In this document: piece after piece, positions 9,249-18,169 of the stretch
How the letters are laid out: each line of letters starts with the position of its first letter
Position numbering within the stretch: position 1 is the stretch's first letter
NCBI GenBank assembly: GCA_036702865.1
Contig: DATNQD010000064.1
Location: 1 to 64,000, forward strand
DNA: 64,000 bases
Direction: 5' to 3'
Origin: Trichocoleus sp.
GTDB taxonomy: Bacteria > Cyanobacteriota > Cyanobacteriia > Elainellales > Elainellaceae
Made by a program: the position numbers and the translations under genes
Notes under the pieces: generated by a model
Told to the model about the DNA's origin: nothing
What the model saw: only the letters and a program-made list of their open reading frames with translations
Database searches by the model: none

Positions 9249-9555
9249 TCGGTTCACTCGGCTGCCAATCTGTTGCCTCTGGTTTAAGGTTGTCTCTGGC
9301 GATCGGCAATGTGCAACAGTTGACTTCATCAATACACACCTTACCCCACTGCAACGCCCAACGGACGAGCGCAACGCGATTTCCGGTCGCTGTCTTGGTC
9401 AGAATATTGCTGATGTGGTTATCAACGGTGCGTTTGCTGATTTCCAGCTTTTCCGCGATTTCTTGGTTGGTCAAGCCGCCTGCCACTAGTTCAACGATTT
9501 GTAGTTCCCTTTCTGAAAGGGTTCCAGCGTTTTGGGACTCGCCACCAGTCATCAT
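9235..9555 (-). CDS. pedR: Small LuxR-type redox regulator, PedR-like
   Basis: A 106-residue protein that is almost only a LuxR/GerE helix-turn-helix: LSERELQIVELVAGGLTNQE at about 14-33, then the recognition helix ISKRTVDNHISNIL. It has no receiver domain. The tail after the domain holds three cysteines (KVCIDEVNCCTLP). This matches PedR of Synechocystis (Ssl0564), a small LuxR-type regulator whose activity follows photosynthetic electron transport through thioredoxin and cysteine redox state. Assignment to PedR rests on size, domain and cysteines, and I hold it as likely. An ATG at 9552 is an alternative start, and AGGG lies upstream. The downstream gene overlaps its 3' end. Confidence 0.75.
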   Translation of the reverse strand: MMTGGESQNAGTLSERELQIVELVAGGLTNQEIAEKLEISKRTVDNHISNILTKTATGNRVALVRWALQWGKVCIDEVNCCTLPIARDNLKPEATDWQPSEPNDHD

Positions 9556-9746
9556 TTGAATCGCCCTACTGTGTATATGTACTTATCGGTATCTCTTTCA
9601 TTGTAAGGACATATCTGCTCAATGCCGCAGTTCGTAATGGATTCAGTGACGGAGCCAGCGATCGGGACAAAAATGGCAAAACTGCCAAAAGCCAAGCCTA
9701 CGGTAGAATCTTGAGTACATTTGCACCGTAAAAGCGCTTAAAAGTA

Positions 9747-11549
9747 ATGATGAATCGATCGATGGGCTGGGTAGGGGTTGGAGTCATGATGGGGACGATT
9801 GGCATCACCAGTCCTGCAAGTGCTGAGCAACCGCTTTCCGTGGTCTATCCACCCGACAACCATGAAACCACCGCCGCTCGGATCTTTCTCATTGGGACAG
9901 CCCCACCAACGGGCGAAGTCACAGTGAATGGTCAACCGATTGAGCGCAGTGCCGCCGGACATTTTGCCCCCAGTTTTCTGCTTCAGATGGGGGAGAACAC
10001 CTTGACCCTAAAGTATGGCTCCCAAACCCTGACACTTCATGTTACCCGCACCTCAGACGCCCCTCCTGCCCCAGTGGGCGTTGCTTTTGCTACCGATTCA
10101 CTCACCCCTGCTGTCGATATTGCTCGCCTGCCCAATGAGCCAATTTGTTTTTCAGCCGTTGCGCCTCCCAGTGCCACCGTTTCTGTGCTGCTAAACCAGC
10201 AATCGATTCCCCTCCTGCCGCAGCCAGCCTCAGCGAGCTTGCCCCCCAATTCAGCCGTTCTGACGCTGCAAAACCAGCCTGTGACTGGAGGGGCGATCGC
10301 CACTTACCGGGGCTGCACCACCACAGCCACCCCAGGGCTGCTAGGGACTCCAGAATTCCGGCTCAGTTTGAACGGGCAAACCTTCAAGCAAGCAGGGACA
10401 GGCAAGGTCGAAATTCTCTCTCCAACCCAGTTGCAAGTCGTTGAAGTGACTGCCGGTTCAGGCGCAACCCGCACAGGGCCCAGTACCGACTACTCGCGCC
10501 TCACCCCTCTCCCCAAAGGAACCAGAGCCACTGTCACCGGACGCGACGGAGAATGGCTACGGCTTGATTATGGTGTTTGGATTCAAGCTTCTGAAACGCA
10601 GATTATCTCCAACGCTGCTCCCCCACAAACGCTCATTCGCAGCATCCGAGCAACTCAAACGGACGGCTGGACAGACATTCAATTTCCGCTCCAAGTGCCT
10701 GTTCCGTTTACTGTGCAGCAAGACGATCGAACCTTTACGCTCACGCTCTACAACACGACTGCCCAAACCGACACCATTCTGCTTAGTGATGACCCAATCA
10801 TCCAACGATTAGACTGGCAGCAAACTACACCAGGGCAGGTGCAATATACCTTTCACTTAAAGACCGATCAACAGTGGGGCTACAAACTCCGTTATGAAGG
10901 GACAACGCTTATCCTGTCGCTGCGCCATCCGCCCACATTGGGAACAAACAGACTTCCTCTCACGGGAATCCGCGTCATGCTCGATCCGGGTCATGGTGGT
11001 CCAGAAGATTTAGGGTCACGGGGTCCAACAGGCACTGCCGAAAAAGACGTGGCTCTCACGCTGGCGAAACTTCTGCGCGATCGACTTGAAGCCCGTGGTG
11101 CAATGGTTTCCCTGACTCGCGAAGCAGATATTGATCTCGACCTCAGACCTCGCATCGATGCGATTAACCAGGCAGAACCAACGATCGCCTTGAGCCTCCA
11201 TTACAATGCCCTCCCCGACAACGGCAATGCAGAACAAACCGCAGGAGTTGGCGCTTTCTGGTACAACCCCCAGGCACACAGTCTGGCAATGTTTTTGCAC
11301 CACTACCTCACCCAAAACCTCGATCGCCCTTCTTACGGCGTTTTCTGGAACAATCTCGCGCTTACCCGTCCCACAGTTGCCCCCACCGTCCTCCTCGAAC
11401 TGGGCTTTATGATCAACCCGACTGAATTTGAGTGGGTTACTGATCCCCGACAGCAAGAAAAATTGGCAGAAGCACTAGCGGCAGGCGTAACGGACTGGTT
11501 GCGAACTCGCACAGAGGAGGATCAAGCGATGCGAAATGAAGGAAAGTGA
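9747..11549 (+). CDS. N-acetylmuramoyl-L-alanine amidase (Amidase_3) with SH3 domain
   Basis: A periplasmic zinc amidase that cuts the bond between muramic acid and L-Ala in peptidoglycan. A signal peptide covers residues 1 to about 26, ending in ASA. Beta-rich regions follow, with a bacterial SH3-like domain around 230-285 (SGATRTGPSTDYSRLTPL) and an AMIN-like stretch around 300-395. The catalytic Amidase_3 domain occupies about 407-590. Zinc and catalytic residues are His416 (DPGHGG), His485 (SLHYN) and Glu551 (LLELGF). At 600 residues it is longer than AmiC because of the N-terminal domains, as is common in cyanobacteria. It is transcribed away from the pedR-like gene. In filamentous cyanobacteria such amidases make septal nanopores, but a role here is inference. 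Confidence 0.92.
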   Translation: MMNRSMGWVGVGVMMGTIGITSPASAEQPLSVVYPPDNHETTAARIFLIGTAPPTGEVTVNGQPIERSAAGHFAPSFLLQMGENTLTLKYGSQTLTLHVTRTSDAPPAPVGVAFATDSLTPAVDIARLPNEPICFSAVAPPSATVSVLLNQQSIPLLPQPASASLPPNSAVLTLQNQPVTGGAIATYRGCTTTATPGLLGTPEFRLSLNGQTFKQAGTGKVEILSPTQLQVVEVTAGSGATRTGPSTDYSRLTPLPKGTRATVTGRDGEWLRLDYGVWIQASETQIISNAAPPQTLIRSIRATQTDGWTDIQFPLQVPVPFTVQQDDRTFTLTLYNTTAQTDTILLSDDPIIQRLDWQQTTPGQVQYTFHLKTDQQWGYKLRYEGTTLILSLRHPPTLGTNRLPLTGIRVMLDPGHGGPEDLGSRGPTGTAEKDVALTLAKLLRDRLEARGAMVSLTREADIDLDLRPRIDAINQAEPTIALSLHYNALPDNGNAEQTAGVGAFWYNPQAHSLAMFLHHYLTQNLDRPSYGVFWNNLALTRPTVAPTVLLELGFMINPTEFEWVTDPRQQEKLAEALAAGVTDWLRTRTEEDQAMRNEGK

Positions 11550-11696
11550 TCAGAAAAAAGATCAGAACAGTGGCGCATATTGCTCAGTTCTCCATAATCG
11601 CCTATTATCCACTCCTCAAAAAGTTTACTTTTCCCGTCACTTTAGGGAATATTGACCACGTAGGTTTATCACATCCTTGAGGATCGTTGCCTAGCT

Positions 11697-11945
11697 ATGC
11701 CCAGAACGCCAAGCGAATTTTCGGTGCATCTTTTGATGGAAGGGGGACACCGTGAAGAAGTCCGCTTCCCTACAATCCAGGACTTTCAGAAATGGTACAG
11801 TGCTGAGCTTGTGCCCAAATCTGCCTCGAATGACTTTATCAACGTACCAATCAAGAACATTCAGGGTGAGTATATGGTCGTGCGCCCGTCGCGGGTAATT
11901 GCGCTGCGAGTCGAGCCGATTTTCTCTGGTAGCGTTGACTTTTAA
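11697..11945 (+). CDS. Conserved small cyanobacterial protein
   Basis: An 82-residue protein, mixed alpha/beta by eye, with a conserved look (EFSVHLLMEGGHREEVRF, then DFINVPIKNIQGEYMVVRPS). I recognise it as a type found across cyanobacteria without a known function. It has no signal peptide or membrane segment. A TTGAGGA lies about 20 nt before the ATG, too far for a good ribosome-binding site. Its stop is only 4 nt before the likely GTG start of the MltA gene, so the two are probably one transcript. Confidence 0.8.
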   Translation: MPRTPSEFSVHLLMEGGHREEVRFPTIQDFQKWYSAELVPKSASNDFINVPIKNIQGEYMVVRPSRVIALRVEPIFSGSVDF

Positions 11946-11949
11946 ATCT

Positions 11950-13134
11950 GTGCTTCGATCGCTGCTGCTGTTTTGTCTGAGTTTAGGTCTGGTTCTTGGT
12001 CTGGGAGTGTTACCCGCCCGGACAGAACAGGCTGCTTTGCCGTTGCCAACTCCACTGCAAAAAATTGAGCTTGCGACCCCAGAAGGGGCACTCGGTCTGG
12101 ATGAGCAGCTTTTTGGTCAGGGTCGAGCATCTGACCGACGGGCATTGCTGCAAGCGATCGACTATTCCCTACAATATCTGGCTTCTCCTGCTGCTGAAGC
12201 CGCTTATGCCCAATACCCGGTTCGCTCTTTTAGCCGCGATCGCGTTCGGCGAAGTCTGGTTCGCTTTCGGGAGCTGCTGCGATCGGCTCGTTCACCAGAG
12301 GCATTGCGATCAGCCGTTTGGCGCGAGTTTGATCTCTATCAGTCGATCGGGAGTGATGGGCAGGGAACGGTTAGCTTTACCGGATATTTTGAACCGATTT
12401 ATGCTGCCAGTTGGGTTCAGACTCGCGAGTTTCGCTATCCGCTGTATCGGTTGCCGCCTAACTTAGTGCAGTGGGCAAAGCCACACCCAACCCGACAACA
12501 GCTTGAGGGCAAAGATGGGCTTCAGGGATCGCAGGGACGCTTGCGCGGTTTGGAATTGGTCTGGTTGCGCGATCGGCTGCAGGCATATCTGGTGCAGGTA
12601 CAGGGATCAGCGAGGCTGCAATTGACTGATGGGACACAGATGTCGGTAGGCTATGCCGGACGAACGGAATATCCTTATGTCAGCTTGGGGCGAGAACTGG
12701 TCAATGCAGGGAAAATTCCAGCCGCAAATCTCAGTTTGCCGCTTGTCATTCAATATTTCCAGGCTCATCCTGCCGAATTAGATGAATACCTGCCCCGGAA
12801 CGATCGCTTTGTCTTTTTCAAAGAGACAACGGGCACACCCGCAACCGGAAGCTTAGGTGTTCCTGTAACCGCAGAACGATCGATTGCCACAGATAAACAT
12901 CTGATGCCGCCTGGTGCACTGGCATTGATTCAAACCGAAATTCTTCAACTTGACGCCCAGGGGCAACTCACCCCACAAAGAGCCAGTCGCTATCTGCTGG
13001 ATCAAGATACGGGAGGCGCGATTCAGGGAGCCGGACGAGTTGATATTTTTATGGGAACTGGAATCCAAGCAGGCGATCGAGCCGGACTGATCCATGCTCC
13101 AGGTCAGCTTTACTATCTGTTGCTGAAGAACTAG
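11950..13134 (+). CDS. mltA: Membrane-bound lytic murein transglycosylase A
   Basis: Cleaves the MurNAc-GlcNAc bond of murein with formation of 1,6-anhydromuramic acid, outside the inner membrane. The N-terminus is a signal peptide (LRSLLLFCLSLGLVLGLG) with no obvious lipobox. The MltA domain spans about 90-290 (GYFEPIYAAS; YPLYRLP; VQVQGSARLQL; VGYAGRTEYPYVSLG). The C-terminal 3D domain carries the Asp-rich signature DQDTGGAIQGAGRVDIFMG near 365. No ATG is available: in-frame starts are TTG 11899, TTG 11935 and GTG 11950. I chose GTG because it lies just after the upstream stop and gives a clean signal peptide; the first 17 residues are uncertain. Confidence 0.92.
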   Translation: MLRSLLLFCLSLGLVLGLGVLPARTEQAALPLPTPLQKIELATPEGALGLDEQLFGQGRASDRRALLQAIDYSLQYLASPAAEAAYAQYPVRSFSRDRVRRSLVRFRELLRSARSPEALRSAVWREFDLYQSIGSDGQGTVSFTGYFEPIYAASWVQTREFRYPLYRLPPNLVQWAKPHPTRQQLEGKDGLQGSQGRLRGLELVWLRDRLQAYLVQVQGSARLQLTDGTQMSVGYAGRTEYPYVSLGRELVNAGKIPAANLSLPLVIQYFQAHPAELDEYLPRNDRFVFFKETTGTPATGSLGVPVTAERSIATDKHLMPPGALALIQTEILQLDAQGQLTPQRASRYLLDQDTGGAIQGAGRVDIFMGTGIQAGDRAGLIHAPGQLYYLLLKN

Positions 13135-13415
13135 CCTTTGCTATGCTGATCAGGTTGTGAGGCGCGATCGGCAAAACCGCAAAATCAAAATTTGTGATTA
13201 CTCTAGTTTGTAAAGAGATAACGATCGCACTTCCAATTCATTCCTAATTTTTGCTTTCCCCGCTGTCACTGAATCCTTGCATGATAGAACCCGATCGAAG
13301 TCACGTCCTGAGCATTGCAATTCAACCGTCAATTAAACCAATCAAACCAATCCGACTGGGAAGATTGCAGACCATGCCGATCGATCGCGGCAGTCGCTTA
13401 CCTTAGTCAGACCTT

Positions 13416-15320
13416 ATGGATGCAGCAGCGTTTCAGCTTACCTTGCAGATAGTACTTGCCGTCATTGCGGGCATCGGGGCACAAGTTCTGGCAGATTTTT
13501 TGAAAGTGCCGAGCATTGTGGTTTTGCTCCTGTTTGGGATGTTGATGGGAGCAGATGGAATTGGCATATTGCATCCCAACTGGCTGGGGAATGGGCTTGA
13601 AGTCATTGTCTCTCTGTCAGTTGCCCTGATTCTGTTTGAGGGCGGGCTAAACCTGAATTTGCGCGAACTGGATAAAGTCTCTGGAAGTTTGCGAAATCTG
13701 GTGACATTCGGCGTACTGATTACCCTGCTCGGTGGCGGGATGGCGGCTCACTGGTTGGGAGAGTTTCCCTGGACGATCGCCTTTCTCTATGCCTCGCTGG
13801 TGGTGGTCACAGGTCCCACGGTCATCACTCCCTTGTTGAAGCAGGTGAAGGTCGATCGTCCGGTTGCGGCGCTATTGGAAGGCGAAGGGGTGCTGGTCGA
13901 TCCGGTGGGGGCAATTCTGGCAGTAGTCGTGCTGGACATCATTCGCAACGGGGGGGCTGATCCGCTGGCGGTTTTAAGTGGTTTGATGCTGCGCCTGGGG
14001 ATTGGTGGTGGCATTGGAGCGATCGGCGGCTGGTTGCTGGGTACTGTGCTGCGACGGGCAAATTCGCTTTCAGATGATCTGAAAAATCTGGTCGTGCTGG
14101 CTGGCGTTTGGGGCTTGTTTGGGCTGGCACAACTGATTCGCAGCGAATCGGGTCTGATGACGATGGTGGTTGCTGGAATTGTGGTTGGGGCATCTTCGCT
14201 TCCGGCGGAGCGGCTGTTGCGTCGCTTTAAAGGTCAGTTAACGATCCTGGCTGTCTCAGTTCTATTTGTGCTGCTGGCAGCAGATTTGTCGATCGCCAGT
14301 GTTTTTGCTCTGGGGTCAGGAGCACTGTTCACAGTGGCGGCACTCATGTTTATTGTGCGTCCATTGAATGTTTGGTTCTGCACCTGGAATAGCGATCTGG
14401 ACTGGCGACAAAAGCTGTTTATTTGCTGGATTGCACCCAGGGGTATTGTCTCAGCATCCGTTGCATCCCTGTTTGCCATCTTGCTAACCGAGCGGGGCAT
14501 CAACGGCGGTGACTCGATTAAAGCTCTGGTTTTCCTGACGATTCTCTCGACAGTCTTTTTGCAGGGTTTGTCTGCTGGCTGGGTGGCTCAACTGCTGGGC
14601 ATTACTTCAGTGCAGGCAACTGGAGTAGTGATTGTGGGCTGTAGTCCGTTGAGCCTGCTGATTGCACGTTTATTCCGCGATCGAAATGAGTCTGTTGTCC
14701 TGATTGATACTGACATCGACGCCTGCCAAGTTGCCAAGCAGCAGGGCTTTACAGTTTTTTCTAGCAGTGCCCTCGACACGACTGTTTTAGAAGAAGCGGG
14801 ACTCGAACGAACCGGAACATTTTTGGCGATGACCAACAACGGCGAAGTGAATCTGGTTTTAGCGCAGCGTGCCGCTGAAGAATTTAATCCACCGAGAGTT
14901 TTTGCAGTTTTTCCTGGCGATCAAGAACCCAATATTCCAACGGATATTAGCAAGGTTCAGCAGGCGTTCACGACGCAAATTTCTTTGAAAACCTGGAACC
15001 GTTACCTCGATGAGAATGCCGTCAAGCTTGGAGAAACAACCCTGCGTGAACCCGGATTTCTCTTTCAGCAAGCTCATCTCAAAGCACTGATCCGCACTGA
15101 GGAACTTGTTCCGCTTCTGATCGAGCGAGACGATCGACTCTTAGTAATCCCGGTGACTGAAGAATGGCAGTCGGGCGATCGGATTATTTATCTGCTGCAT
15201 GACCCCCGCCCCAGACTCCTGAAGCAATTGGCAGGCGCAAACAACAAGCCCCTCGTCGTTGAGAAACTGCCCCAAGTCGAAGAAATTCCCTTTACTCCCC
15301 TGCTGGAACTGCCCAACTAG
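13416..15320 (+). CDS. CPA1-type Na+/H+ antiporter with C-terminal RCK (TrkA-N) domain
   Basis: An inner-membrane cation/proton exchanger. Residues 1 to about 400 hold some 12 transmembrane segments. Ion-path signatures are LSVALILFEGGLNLNL near 70 and the acidic EGEGVLVDPVGAILAV near 155-170. From about 405 a Rossmann TrkA-N domain begins (VVIVGCSPLSLLIARLFRD), with the nucleotide-binding Asp in VVLIDTDIDAC, followed by a small TrkA-C-like part. This fusion allows nucleotide or redox control of transport. The 634 residues fit this subfamily, which is common in cyanobacteria. It is a monocistronic gene meeting the methyltransferase gene tail to tail with 3 bp between them. Ion specificity (Na+ or K+) cannot be read. 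Confidence 0.9.
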   Translation: MDAAAFQLTLQIVLAVIAGIGAQVLADFLKVPSIVVLLLFGMLMGADGIGILHPNWLGNGLEVIVSLSVALILFEGGLNLNLRELDKVSGSLRNLVTFGVLITLLGGGMAAHWLGEFPWTIAFLYASLVVVTGPTVITPLLKQVKVDRPVAALLEGEGVLVDPVGAILAVVVLDIIRNGGADPLAVLSGLMLRLGIGGGIGAIGGWLLGTVLRRANSLSDDLKNLVVLAGVWGLFGLAQLIRSESGLMTMVVAGIVVGASSLPAERLLRRFKGQLTILAVSVLFVLLAADLSIASVFALGSGALFTVAALMFIVRPLNVWFCTWNSDLDWRQKLFICWIAPRGIVSASVASLFAILLTERGINGGDSIKALVFLTILSTVFLQGLSAGWVAQLLGITSVQATGVVIVGCSPLSLLIARLFRDRNESVVLIDTDIDACQVAKQQGFTVFSSSALDTTVLEEAGLERTGTFLAMTNNGEVNLVLAQRAAEEFNPPRVFAVFPGDQEPNIPTDISKVQQAFTTQISLKTWNRYLDENAVKLGETTLREPGFLFQQAHLKALIRTEELVPLLIERDDRLLVIPVTEEWQSGDRIIYLLHDPRPRLLKQLAGANNKPLVVEKLPQVEEIPFTPLLELPN

Positions 15321-15323
15321 GCT

Positions 15324-16181
15324 TTAGCCGATCGGCACCCAATCACCTGTCTCGGTCGTCTCAAACTTCACCTTCTCATAGGGCAAAGGCTTCACCCCTT
15401 GCGTGACCTGCTGCACCAACCAGACTGCTTCTGTTTTCACTTCTCGAAATCCGGCGGCTCCCATCCAGGCATCCAGACTCCCTTCTGCAAAAGCACGAAT
15501 ATACGGCTCCTCAAAGATTTGGGTCAGCCATTCTGTTTGCCGCAACACCGCCTGATTGCCGTCTAGAATCATCACCTCGCCTCCAGGCTTTAGCAGCCGA
15601 AAACATTCCTGAAGGACTGTACAAGAGACGATCGGCGGCAGTTCGTGAAACAGCAGTGAAGCCGTAACGAGATCAAAGCTGGCATCCGGAAATGGGGTTT
15701 TCTCAGCGTTGCCCTGCTGATATTGAATCTTGAGTCCTGCCTTTTGGGCGCGATCGTCTGCCACAACCAGCATATAGGGCGACAGATCTAGACCCATGAC
15801 CTCCGCCTGGGGAAATGCCTGTTTCAGCAAAAGCGTCGTGGAACCCGTGCCACAGCCCAAATCAAGAATGCGGCGTGGATGGCAGCGAATCCTTTCAACC
15901 AATCCCTGGCGCACCAGTCCCTCGTTAGGTAGCAGCACATATTGCGTCACTGGGTCATAGGTAACAGCTGCATCAACAGTGAGATAGCCGCCCTGGATGC
16001 CGTGAAAGTTTTGCGATCGATAATAGTCAGGATACTCAAGATCAGGCTGGCGAAACCGATCGCATTCTTGCTCCCAATCTTTACTTTGGGCATAGCGGAG
16101 CAACGCTTCTCGATCGATGAGAAACTGATTGAAAATCGGAGCCAAAAACCGCTCAAATAGAGAATCTCGCTGGGCGCTCAT
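15324..16181 (-). CDS. Class I SAM-dependent methyltransferase
   Basis: A soluble methyltransferase of 285 residues with an N-terminal helical part (about 1-100) and a Methyltransf_11/25 Rossmann core at about 105-225. Motif I is ILDLGCGTGSTTLLLKQ; the acidic end of strand 2 is VMGLDLSPYML; motif III is near SFDLVTASLLFHELP; and LLKPGGEVMILDG follows. The substrate is unknown. I place the start at ATG 16181 because AAGGAGGA sits 5 nt ahead of it; a start five codons upstream would place that site inside the gene. It is leftward, tail to tail with the antiporter, and 76 bp from msrP. Confidence 0.88.
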   Translation of the reverse strand: MSAQRDSLFERFLAPIFNQFLIDREALLRYAQSKDWEQECDRFRQPDLEYPDYYRSQNFHGIQGGYLTVDAAVTYDPVTQYVLLPNEGLVRQGLVERIRCHPRRILDLGCGTGSTTLLLKQAFPQAEVMGLDLSPYMLVVADDRAQKAGLKIQYQQGNAEKTPFPDASFDLVTASLLFHELPPIVSCTVLQECFRLLKPGGEVMILDGNQAVLRQTEWLTQIFEEPYIRAFAEGSLDAWMGAAGFREVKTEAVWLVQQVTQGVKPLPYEKVKFETTETGDWVPIG

Positions 16182-16257
16182 CGGTTCCTCCTTCATGTGC
16201 TGCTTGATGACTAAAGACTGACTCGATCGCCTTTAAGCCTCTATGCTCTTTAAGCTT

Positions 16258-17238
16258 CTATGCATAGAGAGATGCAACATATTCACCGTAGCCGTTGTAT
16301 TTCAGCGTGGGCATCTCCTTCCATTTAAAGTCTGGACCTTCTCCCACAAATCGTTCTTTTGCCTGCGACCAGCGAGGATGAGAAACTGCCGGATCGACAT
16401 TAGACTCAAACTTATATTCACCTGGGCTGATCGTGTTCCAGAACGTTGCAGGCTGCGTTGCCACAAACTCAATTTTGACGATCGACTTTGCTCCCTTAAA
16501 GCCGTATTTCCAGGGAAGCACTGCCCGTAATGGAGCGCCATGCTGCTTCGGCAGCGTATGACCATAAATTCCTACAGCAAAAAACGCGAGTTCGTTCGCC
16601 ATTTCCTCAATTCGGATGCCCTCCACATAGGGAAAAGGCAAGAACTGGCTGGGCGGAAAGGCTGGACCCTTAGTAATTTGCGGATTGTAATAGGACGTAA
16701 ACCGGACAAACTTTGCGTCTGAGCTTGGTTCAACTTCCTTGATTAAGGCATTCATGGGAAAGCCAATCCAGGGAACCACCATTGCCCAAGCCTCGACACA
16801 GCGAAAGCGACAAATCCGTTCTTCAAGTGGAAACTTTTTCGTCAGGTCATCGAGGTCATAAGTCCGAGGATTTTTCACCAAACCGGATACTTCCACCGTC
16901 CAGGGATCGATCGGCAATGCCTGAGCATTCTTCCAAATTCCCTTTGTGCCCCCAAACTCATAAAAGTTGTTGTAGGTTGCAGCGAGGCGCTCATTCGTCG
17001 TGGGGCGATCGACCTGAGCAAAGGCAGGATTCACCTGAGGCGTTAAGGATTTTGTGCCAACGATCGGCATTTCTTCAGTTGCCGTTTGCGATTGACAACC
17101 CACTAAAGGCAATGCTGCTCCGGCAATTCCGGCTCCAACCAGGGTTTGCAAAAAACGCCGCCGATTGAAAAACGCAGATTCAGGCGTAACATCACGCTCT
17201 GACAGTTGCCAGGACGGGGGGAGATGAATAAATGCCAT
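16258..17238 (-). CDS. msrP: Protein-methionine-sulfoxide reductase catalytic subunit MsrP (YedY)
   Basis: A molybdenum-cofactor enzyme that repairs methionine sulfoxide in envelope proteins. A twin-arginine signal is plain at 25-31 (NRRRFLQT), followed by a hydrophobic stretch ending at Cys48 (PLVGCQS), which could also be lipidated. The oxidoreductase molybdopterin domain occupies about 105-290; Cys147 in FRCVEAWAMV is the expected Mo ligand. Length (326) matches E. coli YedY (334). The heme-binding membrane partner MsrQ, usually adjacent, is not in this window, so the electron donor is unclear. The leftward neighbours are unrelated. Confidence 0.93.
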   Translation of the reverse strand: MAFIHLPPSWQLSERDVTPESAFFNRRRFLQTLVGAGIAGAALPLVGCQSQTATEEMPIVGTKSLTPQVNPAFAQVDRPTTNERLAATYNNFYEFGGTKGIWKNAQALPIDPWTVEVSGLVKNPRTYDLDDLTKKFPLEERICRFRCVEAWAMVVPWIGFPMNALIKEVEPSSDAKFVRFTSYYNPQITKGPAFPPSQFLPFPYVEGIRIEEMANELAFFAVGIYGHTLPKQHGAPLRAVLPWKYGFKGAKSIVKIEFVATQPATFWNTISPGEYKFESNVDPAVSHPRWSQAKERFVGEGPDFKWKEMPTLKYNGYGEYVASLYA

Positions 17239-17490
17239 AAGGATTTTGGGATTCGATCGCTTAAAGCCTTTTACATCTCTTAATATACGCCCATCTGCCA
17301 GGATTCAGCCCGACTTGCAACGACAACAGATGAGAAAAGAGCGATCGACCTCTATCCCAATGTCATTCCTGGTGCAAATTGCCCCACAGAGCCACACTAA
17401 GACTATCTGAGATTCGATCGCTCTCTTAATCAATCGATGCTTCGGTTTATATGAAAGTAACAGAACTGTTCAATCTTTTTCAGTCTGCTG

Positions 17491-17940
17491 CTACCACTTC
17501 TTATAAGGCAAAAATTTCCCGTTCATGATCACTTTCACCCGATCGCCCTTCAGATCTTCTTCTTTCTCAATGTCCAGCGTGAAATCGATCGCACTCATGA
17601 TGCCATCGCCAAATTTCTCATGAATCACTTCCTTGATCGGCATCCCATAAACCTGCATGATTTCGTAGAAGCGATAAATGAGCGGATCAGTGGGAACGAT
17701 CGGACCCAGTCCTTTGCTGGAAGAACTGATGAGTTCAGCCGCAACAGAGGCATCTAGCCCCAAGGCTGCAACTAATTGGCTGGCTTCGTCTGGTGAAGCA
17801 CTGGCTTGGCGATACATTACAGCCGCAATCCAAACTTCGTCTCGCCCTACAATCTTTTCCAGCTCAGCAAATGTGATTCCTTTGGCGGTTTTGGCAGCAA
17901 GGAGCTTTTCGGTAATGGCTGGAATTTCTGGAACTGACAT
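17491..17940 (-). CDS. cynS: Cyanate hydratase (cyanase)
   Basis: Converts cyanate and bicarbonate to ammonia and CO2 in the cytosol as a homodecamer. The protein has 149 residues from ATG 17940 ([13 protein letters not shown]); GAGG lies upstream, and the frame extending to 18087 is not family-like. The N-terminal half is a helix-turn-helix-like bundle. The C-terminal half carries the catalytic set Arg90, Glu93 (YRFYE) and Ser116 (GIMSAIDF), each offset by six from the E. coli residues 96, 99 and 122. No cyanate/nitrate ABC transporter or carbonic anhydrase flanks it, so it may mainly detoxify internal cyanate from carbamoyl phosphate. Confidence 0.97.
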   Translation of the reverse strand: MSVPEIPAITEKLLAAKTAKGITFAELEKIVGRDEVWIAAVMYRQASASPDEASQLVAALGLDASVAAELISSSSKGLGPIVPTDPLIYRFYEIMQVYGMPIKEVIHEKFGDGIMSAIDFTLDIEKEEDLKGDRVKVIMNGKFLPYKKW

Positions 17941-18121
17941 ACTCTTAACCTCAAGGCAATTTGGCTTGTCCTCCAATCCCGATCGCTTTATTCGATGGAT
18001 TGGGTGCAACAAGCCCTGATTTCTTGCATGAGTTTTACATAATCCCTGAATGATGGTTGCTGCTTTCAATACAGACGAGAATCCCATTCCAGGTTTTTAG
18101 TTCAGTTGCCAGCCACCAAAA

Positions 18122-18169
18122 TTTTTGCCCAATCTTATTTTTGCCCAATCTTATTTTTGCCCAATCTTA
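18122..18169. repeat. Perfect triple 16-bp tandem repeat
   Basis: Three exact copies of tttttgcccaatctta run head to tail. The last copy supplies the TAA stop of the GDSL esterase, read on the minus strand; the other two lie in the gap toward cynS. Perfect identity implies a recent expansion. Confidence 0.9.

Noticed and set aside
18122-18169. CRISPR array
   Set aside because: The three 16-bp copies are contiguous with no spacers, and no cas gene is near.
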